Source of the DNA: Edaphovirga cremea | GTDB taxonomy: Bacteria > Pseudomonadota > Gammaproteobacteria > Enterobacterales > Enterobacteriaceae | Length of the DNA stretch: 64,000 bases | NCBI RefSeq assembly: GCF_003332275.1 | Contig: NZ_QOVA01000020.1 | Location: forward strand, 1-64,000 | Reading direction: 5' to 3' | In this document: piece by piece, positions 10,801-17,533 of the stretch | Numbering within the stretch: position 1 is the first letter of the stretch | Layout: each line of letters opens with the position of its first letter | The notes under the pieces: model-generated | Told to the model about the DNA's origin: nothing | The model's database searches: none | The model's input: only the letters and a program-made list of their open reading frames with translations | Made by a program: the position numbers and the translations under genes

Positions 10801-10909
10801 CAATCAAGATTTTCGTTCTGGCCGTTGATTGCAGACTGTCCGGCGATTCAACCGGAACGTGTGCGCTTCCACCACCGCCTTTGCGGCCGCCTATAAGTTT
10901 CCGTGCCAT
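4859..10909 (-). CDS. J: Tail tip / host-specificity protein J, giant coiled-coil form
   Basis: A 2016-residue homologue of lambda gpJ, the central tail-tip protein that closes the tail tube and determines host range; lambda J has 1132 residues. The N-terminal part (about 1-610, opening MARKLIGGRKGGGGS) is the conserved tip hub, followed by fibronectin-III-like sequence (about 615-800). Residues about 815-1790 form a long Ala/Asp/Gln/Thr-rich coiled coil built of 32-residue units (TARADADTALGKRVDSL type). Within it a 281-residue block is tandemly repeated 2.3 times. The C-terminal domain (about 1790-2016) has the GQVFIKSGFLADASI and SAKIRDGAITSAKI segments seen in other J proteins. The frame is intact. 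The repeats should lengthen the central fibre. It follows gene I with a hairpin between and overlaps the next gene by four bases. Confidence 0.95.
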   Translation of the reverse strand: MARKLIGGRKGGGGSAHVPVESPDSLQSTARTKILIALGNGEFAGNLSGKDILLDGTAILDANGNENFPGLKWEFRAGTQAQEYIQGIPSVENEVNIGVELTKERPWIRAINNTQLSAVRLRFAWPAIQMQEENGDVNGARVDYAVDVATDGGAYQEMLKTAVDGKTSSLYERSHRIDLPKATTGWQIRARRITEDSTTSRLTDKMNIQSITDVIDAKLRYPNTALLFVEFDAKQFQNIPKISCKPRGRIIRIPTTYNPETRGYAGIWDGTFKWAYSNNPAWVFYDLVLNDLFGLGEKIDSTQVDKWELYRIAQYCDQLVPDGRGGAGMEPRFLCDMYVQSREQAFTVLRDFAAIFRGMTYWGNNQLSALADMPRDVDYIYNRSNVINGKFNRAGGSQKNRFSTAMVSWSNPINHYQDEIEAVSDNSLVRRYGINNVDLTAIGCTRQTEANRRGRWALLSNSKDGLTNFSVGLDGMIPMPGYIIGIANEDVAGKVIGGRIKAVNGKNITLDRVANAKQSDRLILNLPSGKAEARTVTAINGNVVTVSVAYSEIPAVESAWSVDANDLAIQQYRVTGIKYNDDNTFDVSAVEHDPDKYARIDNGARIDERPISVIPPGAQQAPTNVVISSNSKVAQGLTVTTMRVSWRVAPNAIAYEAEWRRDNGNWIAVQRSSTASFEVDGVYAGRYQARVRAINPAGASSVWANAAEKVLSGKNGAPPALASFTASAIVFGITLDWLFPQGAEDTQKVEVWSNSIASDEAAVHYGDYAYPQNSHTVPGLAAGRVIWFKARIVDRLGNQGPWTAWTQGSASSDANLILDYLAGEIGETELAKALLEKIDNSATLEQLEDARKELEQAEKLLGDRVDAANQALVDARTQLEASDKALSDRVTETDKKLSAEIANSEAAALALGKRADAANQALTDARIQLDATDKKLAESVVQVETDLANARTELIASVNLAHSNLDSAAEAIIENALGLNTEKTERKTCDAEIIRAQSLIVDGQQAIAQDVLQLTADFNGQQAQITEVRQTVATEKAATAQSLQQLRSTVDGNKSDAEGKISHLQQTMVSVDEALAADISDVSASVAENAASILSEKTTRADADSALGKRIDAVSADTSNNSAAIQTEITARTDADSALGKRVDTLSAKTDTAAADITTLKKTLADGDSALSTRIDGLQTTVGQTSAALTSEQTTRANADTALGQRIDSVSATTGQNTVAIQSETTARADADTALGKRVDSLKTTTDSNVAAIQSETTARTEADSALGKRVDSVSAAVTTGDTRLQGSIDTLTQVVADNDSVQSSRIDQLSASVDLSAEAMIENALNLAERDQTLRQSFASVTNEQKAQADAQQAQASVLQTLQVKYDAASGQISDLKQTTVSADEALSLRISTTTSSLATTVAALKTEETARANADGALSQRVDTLSAKTDTAAADITTLKKTVADGDSALSTRIDGLQTTVGQTSAALTSEQTTRANADTALGQRIDSVSATTGQNTVAIQSETTARADADTALGKRVDSLKTTTDSNVVAIQSETTARTEADSALGKRVDSISAAVTTGDTRLQGSIDTLTQVVADNDSVQSSRIDQLSASVDLSAEATIENALNLADRDKTTRKSFASVTNEQKAQADAQQAQASVLQTLQVKYDAASGQISDLKQTTASADEALSQRISTTTSSLATTVAALKTEETARVTADSALSQRIDTVSAKTDTAAADITTLKKTVADGDGALATRIDGLQTTVGQTSTAITSEQTARANGDTALGQRIDSVTASVGENSAAVQQVSKAQATMEGKISASWNLKVNTTSGGNKYVAGLGLGIEPDGKSQFVVQADRFSVINANNGQVSTPFTIDNGQVFIKSGFLADASIESAKIRDGAITSAKIRDAEITTLKLAGASVTVPVGTTHGHIDGVKNVAVSCLEMTPWIGSENIPVLIIYNAAKHYGKGTRGGIIRLYVNGSILTMNSQDESIADASVTLSAIINISGSFNIKVEFTAFDTPYTLNFGTLSIIGMKR
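5575..7490 (-). repeat. 843-bp in-frame tandem repeat inside J
   Basis: Matching anchors at 7481, 6638 and 5795 (start of GACACG/GATACG) and at 7361, 6518 and 5675 (start of CCCGAC) are each exactly 843 bp apart, which is 281 codons. The first two copies are nearly identical at DNA level; the third is partial and more diverged at its end. The antisense strand shows open frames repeating at the same spacing, which is a by-product. Recombination between copies would change the fibre length without breaking the frame. Confidence 0.95.
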
Positions 10910-10921
10910 ATTTCACCCATT

Positions 10922-10949
10922 AAAAAAGGCCGTCCGATGGACGACCTTA
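10922..10949 (-). terminator. Hairpin between I and J
   Basis: Minus strand AAGGTCGTCC pairs with GGACGGCCTT, followed by six T. It has the form of an intrinsic terminator inside the late operon. Confidence 0.6.
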
Positions 10950-10965
10950 TTGAAACAAAGAGGTT

Positions 10966-11577
10966 TTACTGCTGTTCTTCCGCGTAAATCCCCGCTGAAA
11001 TAACCGCCCCGCCGATTTCCCGTTGCCCATACAGCACGCCAACCGGGTTGCCTTGCGCCGTGGTATTTACCGGGCCACCAAATGCATAGGAGGGTTTGTT
11101 ATCGGGATCCTGCCCCATGGAGAGCCCTTTGGGTTGCGGTGATAGCATCTGCATGACGCCCCCCATCACCATCGAAACACCCGTCATTAAAGCCATTGAG
11201 GCCCATGTACTGGCGGCAATTGCAGCAAAGCTACCCATACTGATTATTGTCGCCGCAATAAGCACAGCTCCCAATACAATTTGAAACATACCGGCGCGCT
11301 TGTTACCGGAAATAACTGGCGCAATACGAATGTCTTGCGTGCCTGAATTGTCTTTGAGCTCCTCCAGGCCGATATTTCGCTTGCCTTTAAACACGGCGTA
11401 AACCAGTCCACGTTGCTTCGAGGTCATCATGAAATGTTCAAAACCAGGGAGGATAATAGAAAGCGCCCTGATTGCTTCTCTGGGAGAGTTAACCGCCAGA
11501 CGGTGAACCCGGCCAAACATCGCGCCGAGCTGCCCATATAAGCGAATGGTGTTTAATTCGTTAGTTTTCATAGCCAT
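10966..11577 (-). CDS. I: Tail assembly protein I
   Basis: A 203-residue homologue of lambda gpI, needed for assembly of the tail tip and not thought to stay in the particle. The N-terminal half is a soluble ubiquitin-like region (TIRLYGQLG near residue 10). Residues about 100-145 are a hydrophobic Gly/Ala/Met-rich stretch, and the C-terminus carries the SYAFGGPVNTTAQGNPVPVLYG-like loop of the family (here QGNPVGVLYG). The start ATG overlaps the stop of K (TGATG), showing coupled translation. Order K-I-J is as in lambda. Confidence 0.9.
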   Translation of the reverse strand: MAMKTNELNTIRLYGQLGAMFGRVHRLAVNSPREAIRALSIILPGFEHFMMTSKQRGLVYAVFKGKRNIGLEELKDNSGTQDIRIAPVISGNKRAGMFQIVLGAVLIAATIISMGSFAAIAASTWASMALMTGVSMVMGGVMQMLSPQPKGLSMGQDPDNKPSYAFGGPVNTTAQGNPVGVLYGQREIGGAVISAGIYAEEQQ

Positions 11578-12305
11578 CAGAATAAATCCTTATGCCGCAC
11601 GATTTTCAGTGTTCTTTCAAGCCAATAGCCGCCGTAGGGCGTGCGATTGCTAAGATGTCCATACAGATGGTGCAGCAGCATCCCATCTTCCACCAGAATG
11701 CCCGCATGATTGGCGACGGGTGCGGAGACCTGCATAATCGCCATATCCCCTTTTTGGGTAGCCCCGGTGAATTCGCGGAATCCGCATTCGAACCAGTTAT
11801 CCATATAGAAGTTTTTCTTGCCGTCCTCCCACCAGGGATAATCCACGCGATAATCTTTCAGTTCTATGCCATGCGTTTGCCGGAAGTAGCTCATGATCAG
11901 TCCCCAGCAATCAGCATAACCGAGCAAGAACTGGCGCCCCACCAGCGGCCGCTCGCCCCGGGGTTGAATAGTGCGCAAATCACCCTCCGGCCAGCTTACG
12001 ATATGCCAGGGCAAGGCCGAGTCATCGCATTCAGCCATGTCCTTCTCGCTCGGTTGCGTCGTGGCGTCCGGGTGACTATGCACGATGGCGGCGATGGTTC
12101 CCCAATCCTCCACGTTGGCATAGTCCTCTGGCGCGATCGTGAAGCCATAGCGCGGGCCACGCTTTTCGTCAGCATTGTCGGGCAGGATATTTCGGCAGGG
12201 AAAATAGCGCTCAACGCGGGATTTTTGCGCCACTAACCCACAACACTCCTGCGGATAGCACTGTTTTGCGTGCGCCATGATCGCCTGCAGGGTTTTATTT
12301 CTCAT
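11577..12305 (-). CDS. K: Tail tip assembly protein K (JAMM peptidase + NlpC/P60)
   Basis: A 242-residue two-domain protein as in lambda gpK. The N-terminal part is a JAMM/MPN domain with Glu20 (QECCG) and the HSHPD motif near residue 75. The C-terminal part is an NlpC/P60 cysteine peptidase with the catalytic Cys in YADCWGL and His in VANHAGI. It is required for tail-tip assembly and may cut cell wall peptides at DNA entry in phages. An AGAGG ribosome site precedes the ATG. It lies four bases after L and overlaps I. Confidence 0.92.
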   Translation of the reverse strand: MRNKTLQAIMAHAKQCYPQECCGLVAQKSRVERYFPCRNILPDNADEKRGPRYGFTIAPEDYANVEDWGTIAAIVHSHPDATTQPSEKDMAECDDSALPWHIVSWPEGDLRTIQPRGERPLVGRQFLLGYADCWGLIMSYFRQTHGIELKDYRVDYPWWEDGKKNFYMDNWFECGFREFTGATQKGDMAIMQVSAPVANHAGILVEDGMLLHHLYGHLSNRTPYGGYWLERTLKIVRHKDLF

Positions 12306-12309
12306 GGTG

Positions 12310-13065
12310 TTACCTCTTGATCAGTGCTGACCCCGGAAATCCGCCGAAGTCGAGTTGCTCATTCTCCCCGAAGCGCCGGTTGCACGACGACAGCAAGCCC
12401 GCACAGACATCGCGACTGGGATCGTCCGTTGGCTTGTCATCCAGCGTAAAAGAGCCATTCTGCCCGGCGTAAGCGCAGCCCTTGCCGGTGCGATACCAGC
12501 CGCGCATGGCCCAGGTGCAAAGGGAATGAATTTGCCGGGTGGGGATCATCAGACCCTCCAAATCCGCCGGACTTGAAAGCGTGAACTCAACCACTTCGTT
12601 GTTTTCACTGCTTTTACTGTCGATGTAGAAGACCTGAATAAACTCCTGATTAGGGTCGGCTTCGGGATTGCCCTCGGGAAAGTTCGCCCCGTCGAGGTAG
12701 TGTTTGAACGTTTCATGGATCGTGACTTTCGCCTGAACCATGTCGTTGAAATGAATGCACAGCGCGGTAATCGAGCCGTTCAGATTGGCTACGCTTAATT
12801 TTGGCTGCGCACTCTGACCATCGCTGGACATTTCCAGCCCTTCAATCTGGCATGGCCATGCGCTGTATTCTTCCCCTTGCCACCAAATTGATTTTGCCAA
12901 AAGCTTGCTGTCATCACCGCCTGCGGCAGCGATTTCTTCAGGCGTATGCGGGATCGTATCGCCATGAAAACGAAGTATTCCGGCATCAAATTTATTGCCG
13001 TCAATTTCGTACAGGCGAATGCGATTTCCCGGCTCTAACTTTTGCAGGTCTGCATTCATTGTCAT
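12310..13065 (-). CDS. L: Minor tail protein L (iron-sulfur tail tip protein)
   Basis: A 251-residue homologue of lambda gpL, a ring protein of the tail tip. The C-terminal domain keeps four cysteines (C183, C197, C221, C228), matching the four that bind a 4Fe-4S cluster in lambda gpL; cluster binding here is inferred from this conservation. The start may be MTMNAD (13065) or the second Met two codons on; the ribosome site is weak. It lies 15 bp after M. Confidence 0.9.
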   Translation of the reverse strand: MTMNADLQKLEPGNRIRLYEIDGNKFDAGILRFHGDTIPHTPEEIAAAGGDDSKLLAKSIWWQGEEYSAWPCQIEGLEMSSDGQSAQPKLSVANLNGSITALCIHFNDMVQAKVTIHETFKHYLDGANFPEGNPEADPNQEFIQVFYIDSKSSENNEVVEFTLSSPADLEGLMIPTRQIHSLCTWAMRGWYRTGKGCAYAGQNGSFTLDDKPTDDPSRDVCAGLLSSCNRRFGENEQLDFGGFPGSALIKR

Positions 13066-13080
13066 GTTATTTACTCATTA

Positions 13081-13422
13081 CTAGGGGTGGTAGGCTTGTT
13101 CGAAGGAGGCTGAAACCGTCATGACACGCCCGCCGTAGGGTGAGGCTTTGATAGAGTCGGGTAAAACCCGATAGAGGCCAGGCTCACCATACGGCGGCGT
13201 CCAGATAAATGATTTAATAGTGTGGGTGCGGAAAAACGTCAGGATCGGTAACATCTCCTGCTCTTTCCCGTTGAACATTAACGGCCACGTCTGCGTTTCA
13301 GGGTTGATGCCATCGCCAACAACCTGCTTATAGCCATCGCCGAACTGCGCCGTTCTGACGCGCTGATCGTAGGTCCCTTCCGGCATTCCCTGCGTTGGCC
13401 AACTGAATGTGTCAAGTGCCAT
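13081..13422 (-). CDS. M: Minor tail protein M
   Basis: A 113-residue member of the phage minor tail family (lambda gpM), a distal-tail-type protein that joins the tube to the tip. The typical features are the N-terminal DTFSWPTQG segment, RVRTAQFGDGYKQ, and the central FFRTHTIKSFIWTPP. Length is normal. It follows the tape-measure gene after a hairpin and precedes L. Confidence 0.92.
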   Translation of the reverse strand: MALDTFSWPTQGMPEGTYDQRVRTAQFGDGYKQVVGDGINPETQTWPLMFNGKEQEMLPILTFFRTHTIKSFIWTPPYGEPGLYRVLPDSIKASPYGGRVMTVSASFEQAYHP

Positions 13423-13438
13423 GCTTTTCTCCGGGCAT

Positions 13439-13461
13439 AAAAAAACCGCCGAAGCGGTTTT
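13439..13461 (-). terminator. Hairpin between H and M
   Basis: Minus strand AAACCGC pairs with GCGGTTT, followed by a run of T. It is an intrinsic-terminator shape within the late operon. Confidence 0.6.
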
Positions 13462-13538
13462 GATTGACTAGAACTGGTTAACTTTACGCCAATGATTTTA
13501 TCTGGATATAAAGTCCTGTTTAACTGCGTGTTAAGAAC

Positions 13539-15959
13539 TTATCGCTGGTACTGGAAGTTCCACAGCATACCACCTGGCCGGATCGCGGCAGCGATGCCTT
13601 CCCTTATCGAGCTGTCGATGACTTGCTGATAGATAGCGCCCAAGCCGTTATTTTTTGACTCGTCAGATTTCGATTGCGTGTCGCCGTCCTGCTTGACGAT
13701 GACCGTCGTTTGGAAGGTCTGATTTCCACCCGATCCGCCGCCAAAAGAGGGAACGGAGGCTGCGATGCCGGGATCGGTGACCAGTCCGCCATTGGCGTAA
13801 CCTTTTGCTGATTCCATCAAGGCATAAAGATTATTGACGCCGATTTTGCTCGTCGCCTCTTTGGTCATGACGAATTCACCGCGGTGCACAATGCCTGCTG
13901 GCTGATATTTACCGCCATTACCGGTATAGCCACCTTCATCCCAGAAAGAGTATTGTCCTGACGACCCTGACGATCCGGATAAGAAAGATGAAAAGCCAAA
14001 TTCACCACCACCGCCACCGCCACCGCCAGATGTACTTGCGCCTCCTGAAGATCCCGAAATCCACTTCATCATGGACTGGATTGCATAAGCAATTAACAAC
14101 TGGTTGATGATTTGCAGAATCGACTTCAGGAAATTGACCGTAAACTCTTTGACGTTGGCGGTGCCGGTTGTGACCAGATCGTAAGCCATTGTCGAAAGGC
14201 CGTTGAATGTTGTTTGCGCTAGCGTAGACGTTGCACTGAACACATCCAGGGACGTCTCGGCAAACTGCCTGATGCCATTTTCCAAGCCGCCGACCCAGTC
14301 ACCACTCCTCTTATCTTCGGCATCAAAGCCAGCTTGCAGCATTTCACGCGCTTTGGTGTACTCTGCCGTGAGTTCAGTTATGCGCTTGGGATCGGTAATG
14401 CCTTCTCTCTTGCTCTCATAATCATTGCGAAGATCTTCTTTCTGCCTCTCGCGCTGCACTCCCCTGGACGTTAAATTAGCGGTTCTTTCAGCAAAATCAT
14501 TGCGGGAACTAAAATCTTTTGTCTTTTCCTGCATTGCTTTCGTTGCTTGGGTTTCAGCTTTTAATGCGGCTTCGCGTTCCCTGGTGGCTGTATTATCCAG
14601 TTGCTTCGGAACTGCATTTGCAGTTGTTGTCGTGGGTTTGCGCTGATTAACTGAATTTTGCTTCGCATAATTTTCGTTTTCGCGGCGGATCGATTCATCT
14701 TTCACCTCTTTAGAGGCATTACTATTTCGTATGTCCGCAAGTTTTCGCTGATGTTTTTCCTCGGCAGTCTCGTATCGCTTTTTCAGTTGCTGATCGGCTT
14801 GAAACTGTCTTTTCTTGATGGTTTCCTCGTCCTGCGCCTGCTTTTCAAGAGCATTGATCTTATCAAGAGTATACTTCTGCTCCTGAAGCGCTTCGTACTC
14901 TGCTCTCGCTTTATTAGCGGTGTTAATCGCTTCATTACGCTGTCTTTCTAAATGTTGATTACCCAATTCATCAATATGTTTGCCTCGGCCATACCCCTTT
15001 GTGTCAGGCTGTGGCATGTTATCCACGACTTTCTGGGCGTTCTCCGCCCTTTTCCTTGCTTCTTCGACACGTTCCCCCAAGGGATCGGCACGCCCAATAT
15101 CAATAAAAGCATCTTTAGCTTCCGCCATGACCTTTTTGGCATCTGCCATAGTTTCAGTAATACTTTTCCAGACGCTCTCCAACGCTCCGAGATTTTCCAC
15201 GCTCTTTTCTGAGCCACTTTTTATAGATTCAGCGTAAGCATCCATTGCTACGCGCGCCGCGGCGGTAGTATTTCCTGATGCTTCCAATGTCGCAATTTGT
15301 TCAAGCTGCGATGCAGTCAGGAAATGGATTTGCTGATCTAACGCCTGAGCCGCTCTTAACGGATCCTGTTGAAGGCGCTGAAAGTTTGCAATAGTCGTAT
15401 CAACTGATTGACCTGTCGCTTCTTCCATTGTCATCGCTGCAAGAGTGACACTTTGCAATTGAGCGGAATCAAAAGACCCGGTGCCGACAACTTTCGCCAA
15501 AACCGCAGACGCTTCACTCTGTGTGCCGATGTTTTCACCGATCTGCCTTGACATTGCTATCAACTGGCTGGCTGATTGACTCGCATAGCCACCTGTCAGT
15601 TTTAATTGCTTGCTGAATTCCTCGCTTTCTTTCGACGCCAAAGAATAAGCAGTGCCTAAAAGACCAATTCCAGCAGCAACTGCTGCCACAGGCGCGAAAG
15701 CAGCTCCCATAAAGCGAGTCAGCATGCCTGTTGCCTGTCTGATATTGTCAAATCCACCCTTAAGCTCATTGCCCTGCGCAACAAGATCCATAAAGGACGA
15801 TGAGCCTGAATTAACGGATGCCATCGCCTGAGCAATCTGCGCTGGCAGTTCGCTCATTGCCTGTGAAAATCGATCAATACTTTGTGCCGCTCTTTCAGAG
15901 GCTTCCGCTTGCGCCTCCATTCCCGCTGCCAACAGCGATAGTGTTGCTATGTCTGTCAT
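13539..15959 (-). CDS. H: Tail tape measure protein H
   Basis: An 806-residue tape measure, close to lambda gpH (853 residues). The length sets tail length and predicts a tail near lambda size. Features are an N-terminal hydrophobic segment at about residues 83-108, a long charged coiled-coil-like region at about 250-560, a hydrophobic C-terminal segment near 615-645 (LQIINQLLIAYAIQSMMKW), and a Gly/Ser-rich linker after it. It starts one base after the stop of the T frame, as expected of lambda order G-T-H. The intact full-length frame argues against simple decay of the tail module. Confidence 0.93.
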   Translation of the reverse strand: MTDIATLSLLAAGMEAQAEASERAAQSIDRFSQAMSELPAQIAQAMASVNSGSSSFMDLVAQGNELKGGFDNIRQATGMLTRFMGAAFAPVAAVAAGIGLLGTAYSLASKESEEFSKQLKLTGGYASQSASQLIAMSRQIGENIGTQSEASAVLAKVVGTGSFDSAQLQSVTLAAMTMEEATGQSVDTTIANFQRLQQDPLRAAQALDQQIHFLTASQLEQIATLEASGNTTAAARVAMDAYAESIKSGSEKSVENLGALESVWKSITETMADAKKVMAEAKDAFIDIGRADPLGERVEEARKRAENAQKVVDNMPQPDTKGYGRGKHIDELGNQHLERQRNEAINTANKARAEYEALQEQKYTLDKINALEKQAQDEETIKKRQFQADQQLKKRYETAEEKHQRKLADIRNSNASKEVKDESIRRENENYAKQNSVNQRKPTTTTANAVPKQLDNTATREREAALKAETQATKAMQEKTKDFSSRNDFAERTANLTSRGVQRERQKEDLRNDYESKREGITDPKRITELTAEYTKAREMLQAGFDAEDKRSGDWVGGLENGIRQFAETSLDVFSATSTLAQTTFNGLSTMAYDLVTTGTANVKEFTVNFLKSILQIINQLLIAYAIQSMMKWISGSSGGASTSGGGGGGGGEFGFSSFLSGSSGSSGQYSFWDEGGYTGNGGKYQPAGIVHRGEFVMTKEATSKIGVNNLYALMESAKGYANGGLVTDPGIAASVPSFGGGSGGNQTFQTTVIVKQDGDTQSKSDESKNNGLGAIYQQVIDSSIREGIAAAIRPGGMLWNFQYQR

Positions 15960-15960
15960 T

Positions 15961-16206
15961 TCAATCGCTCCGTTTATGAATTATTGCCAAAGCAACGCGT
16001 TCCATTATCCGAATGTCTTCAAAAACGGCCGCCGTATTCTCTATATCCATCATGCTCATCACCTGCGGCAAACAGCCGTAATCCAGACCCGTCGGGCCAT
16101 TCATTCCTATACGCCATTGCGTGGACATGGCACGGAAAAGCAGAAAGGAGGGCCACACGTCGGGTGTTATTTCGATGATCACATCGTCGTAATCGCTGGG
16201 AAACAT
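15961..16206 (-). CDS. T: Tail assembly chaperone T frame (made as G-T fusion)
   Basis: This frame (MFPSDYDDV onward, 81 codons from its first Met) corresponds to lambda gpT. It is open upstream past the end of G, and a -1 shift at 16272-16278 joins it in frame without any stop. The ATG at 16206 has no good ribosome site, so the fusion is probably its only product. In lambda the gpG-gpT fusion coats the tape measure and recruits the tail tube protein. It ends one base before H begins. Confidence 0.88.
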   Translation of the reverse strand: MFPSDYDDVIIEITPDVWPSFLLFRAMSTQWRIGMNGPTGLDYGCLPQVMSMMDIENTAAVFEDIRIMERVALAIIHKRSD

Positions 16207-16268
16207 TCCTATGGCGGCAAGTTCATTGACAGTAGGTTCAGGGGTATAGAGAGCAGTGGCGACCTCAG

Positions 16269-16595
16269 TTAGTTTTTTTCGCGGGCGCCCAACATTTCTT
16301 CGTAATAGGCTTCGATTACAGCTTTCTGCGCCTGTGGATAGTTGCTAAATAACAAGCTGAGGTTTTCCTGATTAAATTCATCCGGTAATGCCCAGGCTTC
16401 AACAATTTCCATCACCAGCATTTTACCGGTCATGCCCTCTTGTTTTTCCAGATCGGAAAGTTCTTCAAGAGCTTTATGGCGAAAGGAAAACGTAACGATG
16501 CCGGGTTCTTGTCCAGCACGCGGAATAGTGACATTCTTTTTGAAAATAGGATTAGGTTTCAGAGCAAACTTGGTAGCCATAATAGATGATTCCAT
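16269..16595 (-). CDS. G: Tail assembly chaperone G
   Basis: A 103- to 108-residue homologue of lambda gpG. The family-like start is MATKFALKPNPIFKK at 16580; the frame opens five codons earlier, and neither Met has a strong ribosome site. It is rich in acidic residues and ends LGAREKN with a slippery A stretch right at its stop. Most ribosomes should stop here and give G, while a minority shift to give G-T. Confidence 0.88.
   Translation of the reverse strand: MESSIMATKFALKPNPIFKKNVTIPRAGQEPGIVTFSFRHKALEELSDLEKQEGMTGKMLVMEIVEAWALPDEFNQENLSLLFSNYPQAQKAVIEAYYEEMLGAREKN
16272..16278 (-). other. Programmed -1 frameshift site for G-T
   Basis: On the minus strand the last G codons are GAA AAA AAC TAA. 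The heptamer A AAA AAC matches X XXY YYZ in the correct phase. After slipping back one base the reading continues AAA AAA CTA ACT GAG and joins the T frame at MFPSDY with no stop. Lambda uses G GGA AAG for the same purpose. The shift lies one codon before the G stop. Confidence 0.88.
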
Positions 16596-16630
16596 TTTAA
16601 AATGTTATTAAATTGGTGGGTGCCAGTTTA

Positions 16631-16664
16631 TAAAAAAACTATTGGACCAGCAGATGCTGGCCCA
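16631..16664 (-). terminator. Hairpin between V and G
   Basis: Minus strand GGGCCAGC and GCTGGTCC form a stem followed by seven T within ten bases. It probably lowers expression of G/T and H compared with V, which is needed in many copies. Confidence 0.6.
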
Positions 16665-16691
16665 TAGAAATAAAGTGCAGGCAGGGATTTA

Positions 16692-17369
16692 TTAAGGTGC
16701 TGGCACGGTTTCGAGTGGTTTATAGAAAGTCATGCCCGGCGACTGCATATTCAGAATCACAGAAACCGTTTCAATGGCGTTAACCGCAGTCACTGGCGTT
16801 TGGTTGAATGAAACGCTGGCACACCAGTAACGATTCTCCTTGGCTTTCGGTACGTACATTTTCGCGGCCAGGAAATCACCACTCTTGTCTGCCGCACGCA
16901 GGATAGGATAAATCGGCAAACTCGAATCATGTGCCAACGTGAAGGTCTGAGTTTGCGCTGATTTGAAGGTGTCCAGATTGCGCTGACGGTTGTCAGAGAG
17001 GAATTGCACCTGGATATTCTGCTGTTCACCGCCCGCATTCGCCACTTCGGTAATTTGCGGCAGCTCGGCCCAGGAAACAATTTTGCGTAATGAACCGCCA
17101 CCGGCACCTGGGGCATAAGTGCCGGTATCGGTAGTGTTGATATCTTCCAGCGTCAGCGTGCTGCCTGCCACGACTGAAATTCGCGCCACGATATTATCCA
17201 GTGAAGACCAACCAGAAGAGAGTTGAATAATATCGCCGACTTTCAGCGTATGGGCCGCGCTGGTTGTCACCACCGCACTGGCGGCATTGGAAATGCCTGA
17301 AACAATCAATTTAGTGTCATATGCAGAGGCGATGTGAACAGTTGCGCCATTAGGTAATGCGTATCCCAT
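16692..17369 (-). CDS. V: Major tail tube protein V
   Basis: A 225-residue tube protein of the lambda gpV type. I chose the ATG at 17369 (MGYALPNG), which has AGGA upstream; the frame is open 24 codons further through a terminator hairpin, which is unlikely to be translated. The C-terminal half has the family sequence around VNAIETVSVILNMQSPG; the N-terminal third contains a Gly/Thr-rich insert. It is the first gene of the tail module proper, and no head or connector gene precedes it. Confidence 0.85.
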   Translation of the reverse strand: MGYALPNGATVHIASAYDTKLIVSGISNAASAVVTTSAAHTLKVGDIIQLSSGWSSLDNIVARISVVAGSTLTLEDINTTDTGTYAPGAGGGSLRKIVSWAELPQITEVANAGGEQQNIQVQFLSDNRQRNLDTFKSAQTQTFTLAHDSSLPIYPILRAADKSGDFLAAKMYVPKAKENRYWCASVSFNQTPVTAVNAIETVSVILNMQSPGMTFYKPLETVPAP

Positions 17370-17391
17370 GGATAATTCCTTATTTTTGAAC

Positions 17392-17414
17392 AAAAAAAAC
17401 CGCCGGATGGCGGT
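17392..17414 (-). terminator. Hairpin upstream of V
   Basis: Minus strand ACCGCC pairs with GGCGGT and is followed by eight T. It stands just before the ribosome site of V. Confidence 0.62.
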
Positions 17415-17470
17415 ATGTATAAATGGATGAGTGATCGACATTTCACGTCAATTCCCGCCCATTCTGAAGT

Positions 17471-17500
17471 AGTGTCAGCCTGATCATTCAGGCCGACACT
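17471..17500. terminator. Long hairpin after the tailspike gene
   Basis: AGTGTCAGCCTGA pairs with TCAGGCCGACACT with one mismatch around a TCAT loop. There is no T-run, so this may be an RNA-processing or recombination relic rather than a terminator. Confidence 0.35.
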
Positions 17501-17533
17501 GGATTTTGTGAAAATCGCAGACTGCCTGTATGT

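Noticed and set aside
16692..17116. Second long minus-strand frame inside the major tail gene
   Set aside because: Arg-rich shadow of V, without a start signal.
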